From Myxococcus qinghaiensis (GTDB lineage Bacteria; Myxococcota; Myxococcia; Myxococcales; Myxococcaceae), in NCBI RefSeq assembly GCF_024198215.1, contig NZ_JAKCFA010000033.1, positions 42,758 to 106,757 on the forward strand: a DNA stretch of 64,000 nt. Reading direction: 5' to 3'. Shown one piece after another: positions 55,232-63,882 of this stretch (within the stretch, counting starts at the first letter, position 1; every line of letters begins with the position of its first letter). The position numbers were made by a program, and so were the translations under genes. Under the pieces are notes generated by a model. It was not told the origin of the DNA and did no database searches. It worked only from the letters and a program-made list of their open reading frames with translations.

Positions 55232-58200
55232 TCACGGCGGACGAACGAGCTGCGCGTTGGTGAGGTTCTCCTCGGAGATCCACCAGCTTCGAATCGTACC
55301 GATGCGCTCTCCCGCGGCCGGCGAGTCCCTCGCGACAATCACCTTCACCACCGCGGGCTTGCCCGCCCCATCCACCACCGGCACCTTCACAGCGACCAAC
55401 CGGTCCGTGGGCGCGGCGCTCTCCAGCGCGTACGACGCATGGGCATACAGGTGCTTCTCGAAGTTGCTGAGCGAGCCGGTGCCGCGCCCCTCGAAGATCG
55501 TCTTCGGGACATTGACGGCCTTGCTGTCGTAGGTGTAGCGGATGACGCGCAACTCGGTATCAACGGTGTCACCCGGCAGTCGGAAGCCCAGCTTCTGCTG
55601 GTTCGTGACCTGAATCTTGTCCCCATACATCCGCAGGGTCTCATCCCAGGCATCCCGCGTATGCCCACCCGCGAAGCCCGCTTCCTGGAAGGGCTTCGAT
55701 GGCTTGATGGACAGCCGGTAGCCGGTGGGCGGGGCCTGTGCGCCGGTCCACTCGAACTGGGTGCCACTCGCCAGCGTGACGCGCACCCTCGCCGTGGGCT
55801 GGAGCGGAATCTGGAACCCATCCACCGTGGGCTTGAGCTTGCCCAACACCGCGCCCGTGTCGTCGAGCACCTCGACCAGCTGCACCGCGCTGGAGCCCGG
55901 CATCGGCTCCAGGAAGACCACCTGCGTCGCCGGAACCTTCTTGCTGTTGGTCAGGCTCACCTGCTGGTTGTTGCCGCGCGCGGCCCGCGACGTGAAATCG
56001 GTGTCCGTCAGGTGGGGACGCACGCCTCGCAGTCCCGTCGTCGTCTCGTCCAGGTGCTGCAACAGCGTGGCGACAGGGGGACCTTCCGCCGGGAAGTGCA
56101 GGTAGAGGCGCTGGCCTTGTCCTGGCTTCGGCAGCGAGCCCTTGATGCCCAGCGCGATGATGCCCCCCGTCGCCATGAACTGCGCCAGGACCAGCGCCTT
56201 CGCCGCGTCCTTGTCCCCTCGGCTCCCGGCGGCCTGCTCTATCTGGTCCAGCTGGGTGGCGATCTGGTCCGTGAGGACCGCCAGGGTGATGACGTCCGCG
56301 GCGCCCTTGCCCAGGTTCAGCGGGATGTAGAGCCGCTCGGAGTAGACGGCGAGCCGCGCCGCCAGTCCCGACCAGGCCTGCCCCTGCTTCGCCGCGGCTG
56401 CCGCGCCCAGGGTGATTCGCCCGGCGGCCAGCGCCGAGGCCCCCGCCAGCCCCGCGACGACCGCCGCGACGTCGAGGGTGATGGCGGACCAGTCGCGGTT
56501 GCCGTGACTCAGCCGCTCCTGGATGTCACCGGCCGCCGCCACCGCCCCGATGACGCCCGAGCCCGCCAGGACCCACGCGCCCGCCACCGCCACCGTGCCC
56601 GTCCCGAAGGTCGCCAGCGAGAAGCCCACCGCGGCGACGCCGAGCCCGATGTAGCTCACATACTCGTGCCAGCTGCGCCGCTCGGTCGTCTCGATGCGAC
56701 CGCCGGTGCCTCCAGGCACCTGGTAGTGGATGATGCCCTTGGGGAAGTGGACCTTGTAGTCGAGCTTCTCGAAGAGCGCCCTCGACGGCTCGGACTGCCC
56801 CGCCGCCACGGCCTCCGTGTCCTCGAAGGTGCTCTTCGGATTGGTGATGTCCTTGAGGTGCCACTGGCCCTGCTCGGACCAGAGCAGCAGCGACAGCGGC
56901 ACCTCGTGGATGCGAGCCGTGGCCCGGTACTGCTCGTCCGGGTGGAAGACGGCCTGCACGCGGCGCACGCCCGGCTTGCCAGTCAACGCGTCGAGCTGCT
57001 CCCGCATCGCGCCCAGGTATTCGACGCGCTGCGCCTCCTGCGAGCGGCCTCCCTTGCGCAACGAATCGAGGATCCACTGGTCCATGCCCTGGACCAGTCG
57101 CCGGTAGTGCGACAGCGCGGCCTGCCAGCTTCCACTCCGCAGGCTCTTCTCCAGCTCGGGCCCCGCGCCCTTCTCGCCCGTCGGGTCCAGGCGCGCATCG
57201 GTGTACTTGTTGGTCGAGCTCCACCAACCATGCGCCGCCCGGAGCTCCACCGCGCCGCGCGTCTCGTCCGCCAGGGCCTTGTAGAAGGCCGCGGCGTGGA
57301 CACTGGCCTGCTCCTTGAGCGCGGGCTGGACGGTGTTGGCGTTGGCCTGTGGCTCCAGGCGAATCATGTCCGCGGACAGCACCAGCCAGGACGTGTAGGT
57401 CCCCTTGCCCAGGAACCCGCTGCTGGCCGCCTTGTGGCGCTCGGCGCGCATGGCGCCCTCGTAGGCGTTCAGCTCGTCACGCAGGGGCCCGAGCGCGGCC
57501 TGCTCGGACAGGCCAGTGATGGCTTGCGCTCCGGAGGCCGCGAGCTGGTCCTCGCGACTCGGAGTGGCCCGGCCTCCTCGGATGACGCCTTGGCGCACGG
57601 TGAAGGCGAAGAGCTTCTCTCCACCCACGGCGGCGCCCGTCACCCGCAGCTGGTGGTTGCGGGCCTGCTCCGGGTCTCCCCCGCCATCCGCCTCGTCCGG
57701 CGAGTCGAGCCGGTCGTTGATGCGCAGGTCGACCTTCTGGTCCTGGTCCAGGTCCAACGCCACGGAGAGCCCATCCGAGTCGAGGACCGCCAGGGAGGGG
57801 ACGCCCGTGAGCTGCAGCGGCACGCCCATGCTGCCCGTGGCCCCCTGGGACTGGAGCGCCGAGATGCCCAGCAGGGCGCTCCCACCGTTGCGCTGCACCG
57901 TGACGCGAAAGCGGTCCCGATAGGCGCCCAACGTGACGTCAACCGAGGAGACCCCGCCCGATGTCCGCACCGCGTCCGCGGAGGCGATGCGGTGCACGAC
58001 CTTCTCCGGGGGAAACGTCGCGGTGAGCTCCTGGCCCGCCACGGTGATGCGGTAGGAGACGCCCTTCGCGTCGCGCGTGGGCGGGTAGACGAGCAGGAGC
58101 TGGGAGTCGGTGGGCAACACCAGGGAGATGCGCGTCGGCGCCAGCCCGTCCGTCGTCTCACGAAACAGCGGGAAGAAGCTGCCCCGGCTGGTGGGCCCCG

Positions 58201-59479
58201 GAGCAGGAAGCTGGAACAGGTAGGCGCGCTCCTGCCGCGATGACAACTGCATCACACGCAGCTGCAGGTTCCGGGGCACGTCCTTGTAGGTCGGGTGGGG
58301 CCAGTAGTCCTTCGGCACCACATTCAGCAGGAGCTCCTTGGACTGGTCTCCATCCCCGTCGATGCGCAGCTCGGTGCCGAGGGTGCGCAGGTCCAACAGT
58401 GACTGCGGCTTCTCACCGGGGACATCTCCCTGCGTCGCGGAAGGCGCAGACGACGCCGGCGCCGCTCGGGCGCTCGGGTCCTTCACCCAGAAGGACTGGA
58501 AGCTCCCGCCGCCACCCCCAATCACTTTCAACGAGAGGCTGTGCTCCCGGCCCCGGCCTGGACTCGCCTCCACGCGGACCTGGTCGACCAGCTTCACCAC
58601 GCGAGAGCCATTGCCGTAGAGGTCCAGGGAGAGCGACAGCTCATCCGGAGCGAACTCGCCCGGAGGCAGCAGGACGGCCCTCAGCGGGGCCGTGCCCAAT
58701 CCGACGCTCAGGCGCGCGCGCCGGCCATCCAGCCCAGGGCCATCCATTGGAAAGGGGCCGGTGTACGCGACGCTCACGACGAGGCGGTCCTCACCACTCA
58801 CCTGACTGCGCTCGAAGGTGATGGTGAAGGAGTCTCCTCCCCATTGGACTGTCTTCGGGGGAGGCAGTCCGCTGGGAGGAGGCTCGTCGTAGAGCGCCAG
58901 CCCCGCCGGCGCGCGTCCCCGGACGGAGAAGGGACGCCCCTGCACGAAGGAGCGCGCGGCCTGACCCGCCTCTTCCTCCAGCTCCGCGCGGCGCTCCTCG
59001 GTCAGTCCTCCCCCGGCACCAGCGCGCTGCTGGAGTGCATGGGCGACCTCGTGCCCCACCCGGCCTCGGCCTTCCTCACCTCGCACGTCGCTGAAGCCTG
59101 GCGCGAGGTGGACCTCGCCATTCACCGTGAGCCCTCGCGCGCCAGCGGTCAGCGCCGAGCCCGGATGGATGGGAATGTGCGCGGCCGCGGGGCCGAAGGT
59201 CCGTTGGAGCCGCGCTCCCATCGGGTAGTAGGCGCCGCCGCGCGGCATCGACGGGGGTTCGATGGGGAGGCGGGAGAAGTCGAACCGTGGAGCCGGAGCG
59301 GGAGGCAGTCCCTCCATATCCAGGGCATCCGGAGTCCGCGCCTCCTGCGCCTGCGTACCACCTGACAGGACCACCTGGAGCGAGGGCGCCTGGGGTGCCC
59401 TGACCTGATTGCGTGCCGCTGGCGCCGAGCCGGGCGCCGGCGCGGACACAGGGCCCGACCTCTTGTCGAACGTGGCCAT
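55232..59479 (-). CDS. DUF4157 (eCIS-core) polymorphic-toxin-like protein
   Basis: A 1415-residue protein. Residues 70-150 form a DUF4157 domain with a zincin-like helix (GRVGHEVAHALQQRAG). This domain marks proteins associated with extracellular contractile injection systems and other toxin delivery. A long beta-rich middle follows, with a helical part and two or three membrane-like segments (GLGVAAVGFSLATFGTGTVA, VLAGSGVIGAVAAAGDI) near residue 1000. The C-terminal ~170 residues (GFAGGHTRDAWDETLRMYG onward) look like a separate toxin domain of unknown type. Start MATFDKRSG at 59479 is preferred over 59518. Confidence 0.8.
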   Translation of the reverse strand: MATFDKRSGPVSAPAPGSAPAARNQVRAPQAPSLQVVLSGGTQAQEARTPDALDMEGLPPAPAPRFDFSRLPIEPPSMPRGGAYYPMGARLQRTFGPAAAHIPIHPGSALTAGARGLTVNGEVHLAPGFSDVRGEEGRGRVGHEVAHALQQRAGAGGGLTEERRAELEEEAGQAARSFVQGRPFSVRGRAPAGLALYDEPPPSGLPPPKTVQWGGDSFTITFERSQVSGEDRLVVSVAYTGPFPMDGPGLDGRRARLSVGLGTAPLRAVLLPPGEFAPDELSLSLDLYGNGSRVVKLVDQVRVEASPGRGREHSLSLKVIGGGGGSFQSFWVKDPSARAAPASSAPSATQGDVPGEKPQSLLDLRTLGTELRIDGDGDQSKELLLNVVPKDYWPHPTYKDVPRNLQLRVMQLSSRQERAYLFQLPAPGPTSRGSFFPLFRETTDGLAPTRISLVLPTDSQLLLVYPPTRDAKGVSYRITVAGQELTATFPPEKVVHRIASADAVRTSGGVSSVDVTLGAYRDRFRVTVQRNGGSALLGISALQSQGATGSMGVPLQLTGVPSLAVLDSDGLSVALDLDQDQKVDLRINDRLDSPDEADGGGDPEQARNHQLRVTGAAVGGEKLFAFTVRQGVIRGGRATPSREDQLAASGAQAITGLSEQAALGPLRDELNAYEGAMRAERHKAASSGFLGKGTYTSWLVLSADMIRLEPQANANTVQPALKEQASVHAAAFYKALADETRGAVELRAAHGWWSSTNKYTDARLDPTGEKGAGPELEKSLRSGSWQAALSHYRRLVQGMDQWILDSLRKGGRSQEAQRVEYLGAMREQLDALTGKPGVRRVQAVFHPDEQYRATARIHEVPLSLLLWSEQGQWHLKDITNPKSTFEDTEAVAAGQSEPSRALFEKLDYKVHFPKGIIHYQVPGGTGGRIETTERRSWHEYVSYIGLGVAAVGFSLATFGTGTVAVAGAWVLAGSGVIGAVAAAGDIQERLSHGNRDWSAITLDVAAVVAGLAGASALAAGRITLGAAAAAKQGQAWSGLAARLAVYSERLYIPLNLGKGAADVITLAVLTDQIATQLDQIEQAAGSRGDKDAAKALVLAQFMATGGIIALGIKGSLPKPGQGQRLYLHFPAEGPPVATLLQHLDETTTGLRGVRPHLTDTDFTSRAARGNNQQVSLTNSKKVPATQVVFLEPMPGSSAVQLVEVLDDTGAVLGKLKPTVDGFQIPLQPTARVRVTLASGTQFEWTGAQAPPTGYRLSIKPSKPFQEAGFAGGHTRDAWDETLRMYGDKIQVTNQQKLGFRLPGDTVDTELRVIRYTYDSKAVNVPKTIFEGRGTGSLSNFEKHLYAHASYALESAAPTDRLVAVKVPVVDGAGKPAVVKVIVARDSPAAGERIGTIRSWWISEENLTNAQLVRPP

Positions 59480-59639
59480 GGCAAAGTCCCCCGAAACCGC
59501 CGCGGCCGAGCCTAACACCTCTCACGACAGCGGGCGTGAGGGACACGCCACCGCCCATGGGCCAATACATGTGTGCGAGAGGCGCGCCCCGAGGCGCCCC
59601 ACGACGGGTGGGCATGACGAACCCGCGCAAGAGAGGTGA

Positions 59640-59991
59640 CTACCGCGTGTGCCCCATCAGTTGCGTGGCCTGACGGGCCAGCCGCCGCCACGGGTTGGTG
59701 CGACCTCCCTTCTCCAGGGAGATCTCCTTGGAGACGGCCAGGTCCTTCTCCCAGCACCGCCCCAGCTCGCGGACGAACCGCGCATCGTGAGCCGTTCTCC
59801 AGGAGCTCCAGCCGATGTCCGGCCTGAAACCCGACACCGATGGACTGGTATAGCGAAAAGGAGAAGCCCTCGGGCCCGGGGGGCAATTCGTAGGGGCCGT
59901 GCATCTCGTGGCTGCAACGATCAAGACCCTCGCCGAAGCCGTGGGCCCCCGGACTGAGCAGCCATGCGTCGCGCATCGGATGGTCTCTCAT
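59640..59991 (-). pseudogene. Frameshifted gene upstream of the DUF4157 gene
   Basis: The 5' part reads well in one frame (MRDHPMRDAWLLSPGAHGFG to FSLYQSIGVGF) and the 3' part in another (GWSSWRTAHDARFVRELG, ending LMGHTR). The join falls at about 59,815-59,850. Together they would give about 115 residues. Either a single-base frameshift inactivated it or the sequence has an error. Function unknown. Confidence 0.5.
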
Positions 59992-60162
59992 TGCTTTTCA
60001 ACCTAGGGACACTTCTCCTCCCCGGCACGCCAGGGCTGCCTGCCTTTCCATCGCAAGGCGGCGGACCATCCCCCGGATGCTCGCCCGCCTCAATTGAAAA
60101 TCAAACAGGAAGCATGCTAGAGAATCGGCGCTCCACCCAATACTAGACATCACGGAGTTCCC

Positions 60163-60687
60163 ATGACGAGGAACGTGAAGCGCTCTCTGGCGGTCATCCT
60201 CCTGACCCTCGCGCCCATGAGCGGGGCCACGGAGCCGTTCGCCTTCGGCTTCCCGCGTAGCGAGTATGTCAGCACCCCCACGACACAGACGGTGGAGCTT
60301 CCGGCACGACGCGGGGACTCCGCATCTCCTGCGCGGTTCACCCTGATCCAGTCGTATTACGTCCTGAATCTGATCGGCTCCACCGTCTTCGCGGGTGGCA
60401 CCCTCGTTCCTCAACTGCCCACCCTTCTGAACGGCGGCTGGGGCATGACCCAATTTCCTTTCACGCCCCCTTCGACCCACACCTACTACTACACGACCAA
60501 CACGGGGAGTGGCCCCGCGAAGACGTGCGTCTGGCAATTCACGGTCACCCGCACCGGCGGCCTCTGCTCGGGAACCATCAACCAGAGCGCCCTCGGTTCG
60601 CCGCCCCCAGTCTGCACCGTCGACACTGCCAACTCGTATGTCGACCCTGTCTCCTGCGACACCCAGGTCGTCACCCTCATCCAGTGA
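60163..60687 (+). CDS. Hypothetical exported protein
   Basis: A 174-residue protein with signal peptide (LAVILLTLAPMSGA). The mature part is Thr/Ser/Pro- and aromatic-rich, with Cys in CVWQFTVTRTGGLC and VCTVDTANSYVDPVSC that could form disulfides. No family recognised. The start ATG has no strong ribosome-binding site (CGGAG 7 upstream). Confidence 0.65.
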   Translation: MTRNVKRSLAVILLTLAPMSGATEPFAFGFPRSEYVSTPTTQTVELPARRGDSASPARFTLIQSYYVLNLIGSTVFAGGTLVPQLPTLLNGGWGMTQFPFTPPSTHTYYYTTNTGSGPAKTCVWQFTVTRTGGLCSGTINQSALGSPPPVCTVDTANSYVDPVSCDTQVVTLIQ

Positions 60688-60731
60688 GGTGACGCCAGGG
60701 ACCCACCCACCTTGGCGGAGATGATGACATG

Positions 60732-61111
60732 TCAGGAGGGCTTCGCGAGCAGGATGGCCGACACCGTGGGAACCATGCCCGCCACCTTGAAGGCCCGGCG
60801 GACGCTGTGACTCACCACCGGCTGCTTCACGTAGGCGGCCTGCTGCTTCAGCGCGTCGAAGCACTTCCTGAGCGTGGCGGTCTGATGCACCAGGGCCAGT
60901 CACCCGCGCGAGGCTTGGGAGCATCGAAGGCATAGCGCGTCTTGCTGGGAACGTAGCTCAGGGTCCCCTTCTGGATGCGCCACTCAACGTCGTGCTCCGG
61001 CTCCACCGACTGATGCAAGGGCCATATGTTCGAGCCCGCCGGCCTTGGGACCCAGCCGTATTGCGGCCACGATTGTCTCTGGGGCCCTCTGTAATCGATA
61101 TCTTCGCGCAC
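60732..61111 (-). pseudogene. Frameshifted gene remnant
   Basis: The 5' part (QSWPQYGWVPRPAGSNIWPL, PSKTRYAFDAPKPRAG) continues in another frame from about 60,885 (ALVHQTATLRKCFDALKQ, VPTVSAILLAKPS then TGA at 60732). It looks like one protein broken by a frameshift. Family not recognised. Confidence 0.5.
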
Positions 61112-61272
61112 AGCTCAAGCGAGGCCACGATGCTCTCCGACGTCCTGACTTCGCCTGACTTGCTCAAGTAGAGCCAGGCGTCACGGCCCGGACGTCACTC
61201 CGTGGTCACTTCCACTCCCGGCCTCAAAGGCCCGCGTTCCATCTCTCCCGCCCTTGGAACTACCATGGAGGC

Positions 61273-63102
61273 ATGGCGACCCTCATCCCCGCCCTGAACC
61301 AGTGCCTCCCTCGGATGCAGTCGGGGGAGAAGCGCGTGGCAAGGCGGCTCGAAGAGAAGCTCGAGGACGACTATCTCCTCTGGTACGACGTCGCCATTGG
61401 GCAGACGGGCCGCCACCCTGACTTCATCGTCCTGCATCCCCGCCGAGGCATCCTGGTTCTGGAGGTCAAGGACTGGAAGCGCGACGGAATCCAGCGCATC
61501 GACAAGAACAGCGCCACCCTGCTCACCGGCGACGGGCCCAAGGAGGTCGCGAATCCCTTCGAACAGGCACGGCTCTATGCCCAGGACATCGCCTCCCTGC
61601 TTCAGAGGGATGCGGCCTTGGTTCTCCCAGAGGGGCCCCACCGGGGCAGGCTGGCATTCCCTTGGAGCTATGGCGTCGTCTTCTCCAACCTGACCCGGGC
61701 GCAGTTCGAAGACGCACGACTTGGCGACGTCATCCCTTCACATCGGGCCATCTGCAAGGACGAGCTCGCCGAGAGCGTCTCCCCCGAGGCCTTCCAGCAA
61801 CGACTCTGGGAGATGTTCCCCTGGGTGCCCGTTCGCCCGCTGACGCTTCCCCAGGTCGACCGGATTCGCTGGCACATCTTCCCGGAGCTCCGCATTGGAG
61901 GAGCACAGCTCGGCCTCTTCGAGCAGCCAGACGCCGAAGCAACACTGCCCGACCTCATCCGCATCATGGACCTCCAGCAGGAGCAGCTCGCTCGCAGCCT
62001 GGGAGAGGGACATCGCGTCATCCATGGCGTCGCGGGTTCCGGCAAGACGATGATTCTGGGCTACCGCTGCGTGCAGCTCGCGAAGGTCCTCCAACGGCCC
62101 ATCCTCGTGCTGTGCTTCGGCCGTCCCCTGGCGGAGTGGCTGGAGCCCTATCTGACCGCACGAGGCATCTCCCGGCAGCAGGTCAACGTGCGCACCTTCC
62201 ACGCGTGGTGCCGCGAGCAGCTCGTGACCTTCCACGCGGGCCTCCCGCCTCAAGGGCTCTCCTCCTCCGAGTATGTCGAGCAGCTCGTCCAGCGAGTCAT
62301 CCACGCGGCCGACCGGGGTCTCATCCCTCGTGGGCAGTACGGCGCGGTGCTGATTGACGAAGGGCATGACTTCCAGCCCGAGTGGCTCAAGCTGGTGGCC
62401 CAGATGGTCTCACCGGAGACCAACTCCCTCCTCGTCCTCTATGACGACGCCCAGTCCATCTACCGGCGCGGACGCTTCAGCTTCCGGAGCGTCGGCATCC
62501 AGGCGCAGGGGCGAACCACCATCCTTCGCCTGAACTACCGCAACACTTCCGAAATCCTCCAGTTCGCGTACCACTACGCCAAGGACGTGCTCACGCCCGA
62601 GGATGCGGACGAAGACGGCGTGCCACTGCTCCTTCCGCAGAGCGCGGGCCGCCATGGTCCACCGCCCCAGGTCATTCCGTTGCCCAGCCTGGGCGCGGAG
62701 CTGAACTACCTCGCGGGGCATCTGCGACAGCTGCACTCCGAAGGACTCCGCTGGAATGACATGGCGGTGCTCTACCGCGCCGTCGATGTCGGGGACGCCG
62801 CCATCCACCAGCTGCGTCGGTCGGGCATTCCCTTCCAGTGGGTGGGCAAACGCGCGCCTCAGTCCGCGCTGAAGCCCACCGAAGACAGCGTCAAGGTCAT
62901 CACCTTTCACTCCAGCAAGGGCCTGGAGTTTCCAGTCATCGCGATTCCGGGACTCGGCCGCCCCTCCCGACATGCGACCGAGGCCAGAGAGGAAGCCCGC
63001 CTCCTCTACGTGGCGATGACGCGAGCCGTGGACCGGTTGGTGCTCACGGGGAGTCCAGAGGCGTTGCGTGCCACCCTGCCCTCCCAGCGGACCTCCTCGT
63101 AA
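61273..63102 (+). CDS. NERD-domain UvrD/Rep-type helicase
   Basis: A 609-residue protein with an N-terminal NERD nuclease-related domain (GRHPDFIVLHPRRGILVLEV, with the catalytic-type D and E-x-K as EVKDWK) and an SF1 helicase: Walker A (HGVAGSGKTMILGY), Walker B (AVLIDEGHDFQ), and UvrD C-terminal motifs (ITFHSSKGLEFPVIAI, LLYVAMTRA). Such nuclease-helicases are frequent in mobile and defence contexts. It is isolated, with no partner operon visible. Confidence 0.88.
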   Translation: MATLIPALNQCLPRMQSGEKRVARRLEEKLEDDYLLWYDVAIGQTGRHPDFIVLHPRRGILVLEVKDWKRDGIQRIDKNSATLLTGDGPKEVANPFEQARLYAQDIASLLQRDAALVLPEGPHRGRLAFPWSYGVVFSNLTRAQFEDARLGDVIPSHRAICKDELAESVSPEAFQQRLWEMFPWVPVRPLTLPQVDRIRWHIFPELRIGGAQLGLFEQPDAEATLPDLIRIMDLQQEQLARSLGEGHRVIHGVAGSGKTMILGYRCVQLAKVLQRPILVLCFGRPLAEWLEPYLTARGISRQQVNVRTFHAWCREQLVTFHAGLPPQGLSSSEYVEQLVQRVIHAADRGLIPRGQYGAVLIDEGHDFQPEWLKLVAQMVSPETNSLLVLYDDAQSIYRRGRFSFRSVGIQAQGRTTILRLNYRNTSEILQFAYHYAKDVLTPEDADEDGVPLLLPQSAGRHGPPPQVIPLPSLGAELNYLAGHLRQLHSEGLRWNDMAVLYRAVDVGDAAIHQLRRSGIPFQWVGKRAPQSALKPTEDSVKVITFHSSKGLEFPVIAIPGLGRPSRHATEAREEARLLYVAMTRAVDRLVLTGSPEALRATLPSQRTSS

Positions 63103-63194
63103 GCGGCTGCCTCCGGCGGTAGCGCCAGCCGCATAGAAGAAACCAGGGACCGGGGGATACTCCCGGCCCCCTACCCGTCACGAGCGTGGCGGCT

Positions 63195-63494
63195 TTAACA
63201 GAATTGACAGCCCGTGCAGTAGATCGAGCCATCGCCATAGATGGTGCAGGTATCGCAACAAATATAGACATCCGCCAGATACGAAGCCGTCTTCTCTTCC
63301 GAGGAAAGAGTCTCCGTAGTCCCGTCCTTCATCTCGAACGTACCCGACGACAACGCGACGGCCTCGGCGTCGCCGTGAACGACCATCGCCCCCTTGTCGC
63401 CCTGCTCGATGCGGTACTCCGGGTCGGAGACGCCACCACAACCGGTAGCGACAGTCGCGAGAACTACGAGCCCGACAATGCGGCGAAGAATCAT
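63195..63494 (-). CDS. Small Cys-rich lipoprotein
   Basis: A 99-residue lipoprotein (lipobox TVATGC, Cys 19). The last 21 residues carry six Cys (CCDTC at 79-83 and CTGCQFC at 93-99), forming two CxxC pairs as in zinc-ribbon or disulfide-rich tips. The sequence between is plain. Codons are less GC-rich than in neighbours. ATG at 63494 is chosen over the frame start at 63533 because the signal peptide follows it. Confidence 0.7.
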   Translation of the reverse strand: MILRRIVGLVVLATVATGCGGVSDPEYRIEQGDKGAMVVHGDAEAVALSSGTFEMKDGTTETLSSEEKTASYLADVYICCDTCTIYGDGSIYCTGCQFC

Positions 63495-63626
63495 TGCTTC
63501 ATGCCTTTTCGAGGAGGCGCCGGAATGGCGCAATCGCCAGCATGAGGGGGCTGTGATTTATTGTCGATGCGTGTCAATGCTACCCCGGGTCATCGTCATG
63601 AGCGACCCCGGTGCGCGAGCAGTCAC

Positions 63627-63878
63627 TCACCCTGTCGCCGTGGACTCCTCAGCCAATTTCCGCAGGTCGAACGCCTTCATCCCTCGCAGGGTGCGATAAC
63701 GCTCCGGGAAGGCGGTCAGGATGAGCACCTGGAGCGTCTCTCCCGCCTGCTCAATCAACTCCAGCGCACGCCGGTGACGGGCCGCGTCCGTGTTGACCAA
63801 CGCATCGTCCAGGACCACCAATTGAGGCTCGGGCCTGGTGCCCTGCTTCGACAGCATCTCCCCGAGCGCTAGCCGCAA
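63627..63878 (-). pseudogene. C-terminal fragment of an SMC/YhaN-like ATPase
   Basis: An 83-residue tail with the signature-like start (RLALGEML), Walker B (LVVLDDALVNTD) and D-loop of an ABC-type SMC/AAA ATPase. The 5' part is absent; the frame is cut near 63,880, where the sequence changes to an unrelated repeat-like stretch. Only the final domain remains, so it is probably inactive. Confidence 0.7.
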
Positions 63879-63882
63879 TGCT

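Noticed and set aside
55439..58243. 934-codon plus-strand frame opposite the DUF4157 gene
   Set aside because: Antisense shadow of a well-supported coding region.
59512..59991. 159-codon minus-strand frame taken as an intact gene
   Set aside because: Its second half has shadow composition, while another frame carries the coding-like continuation.
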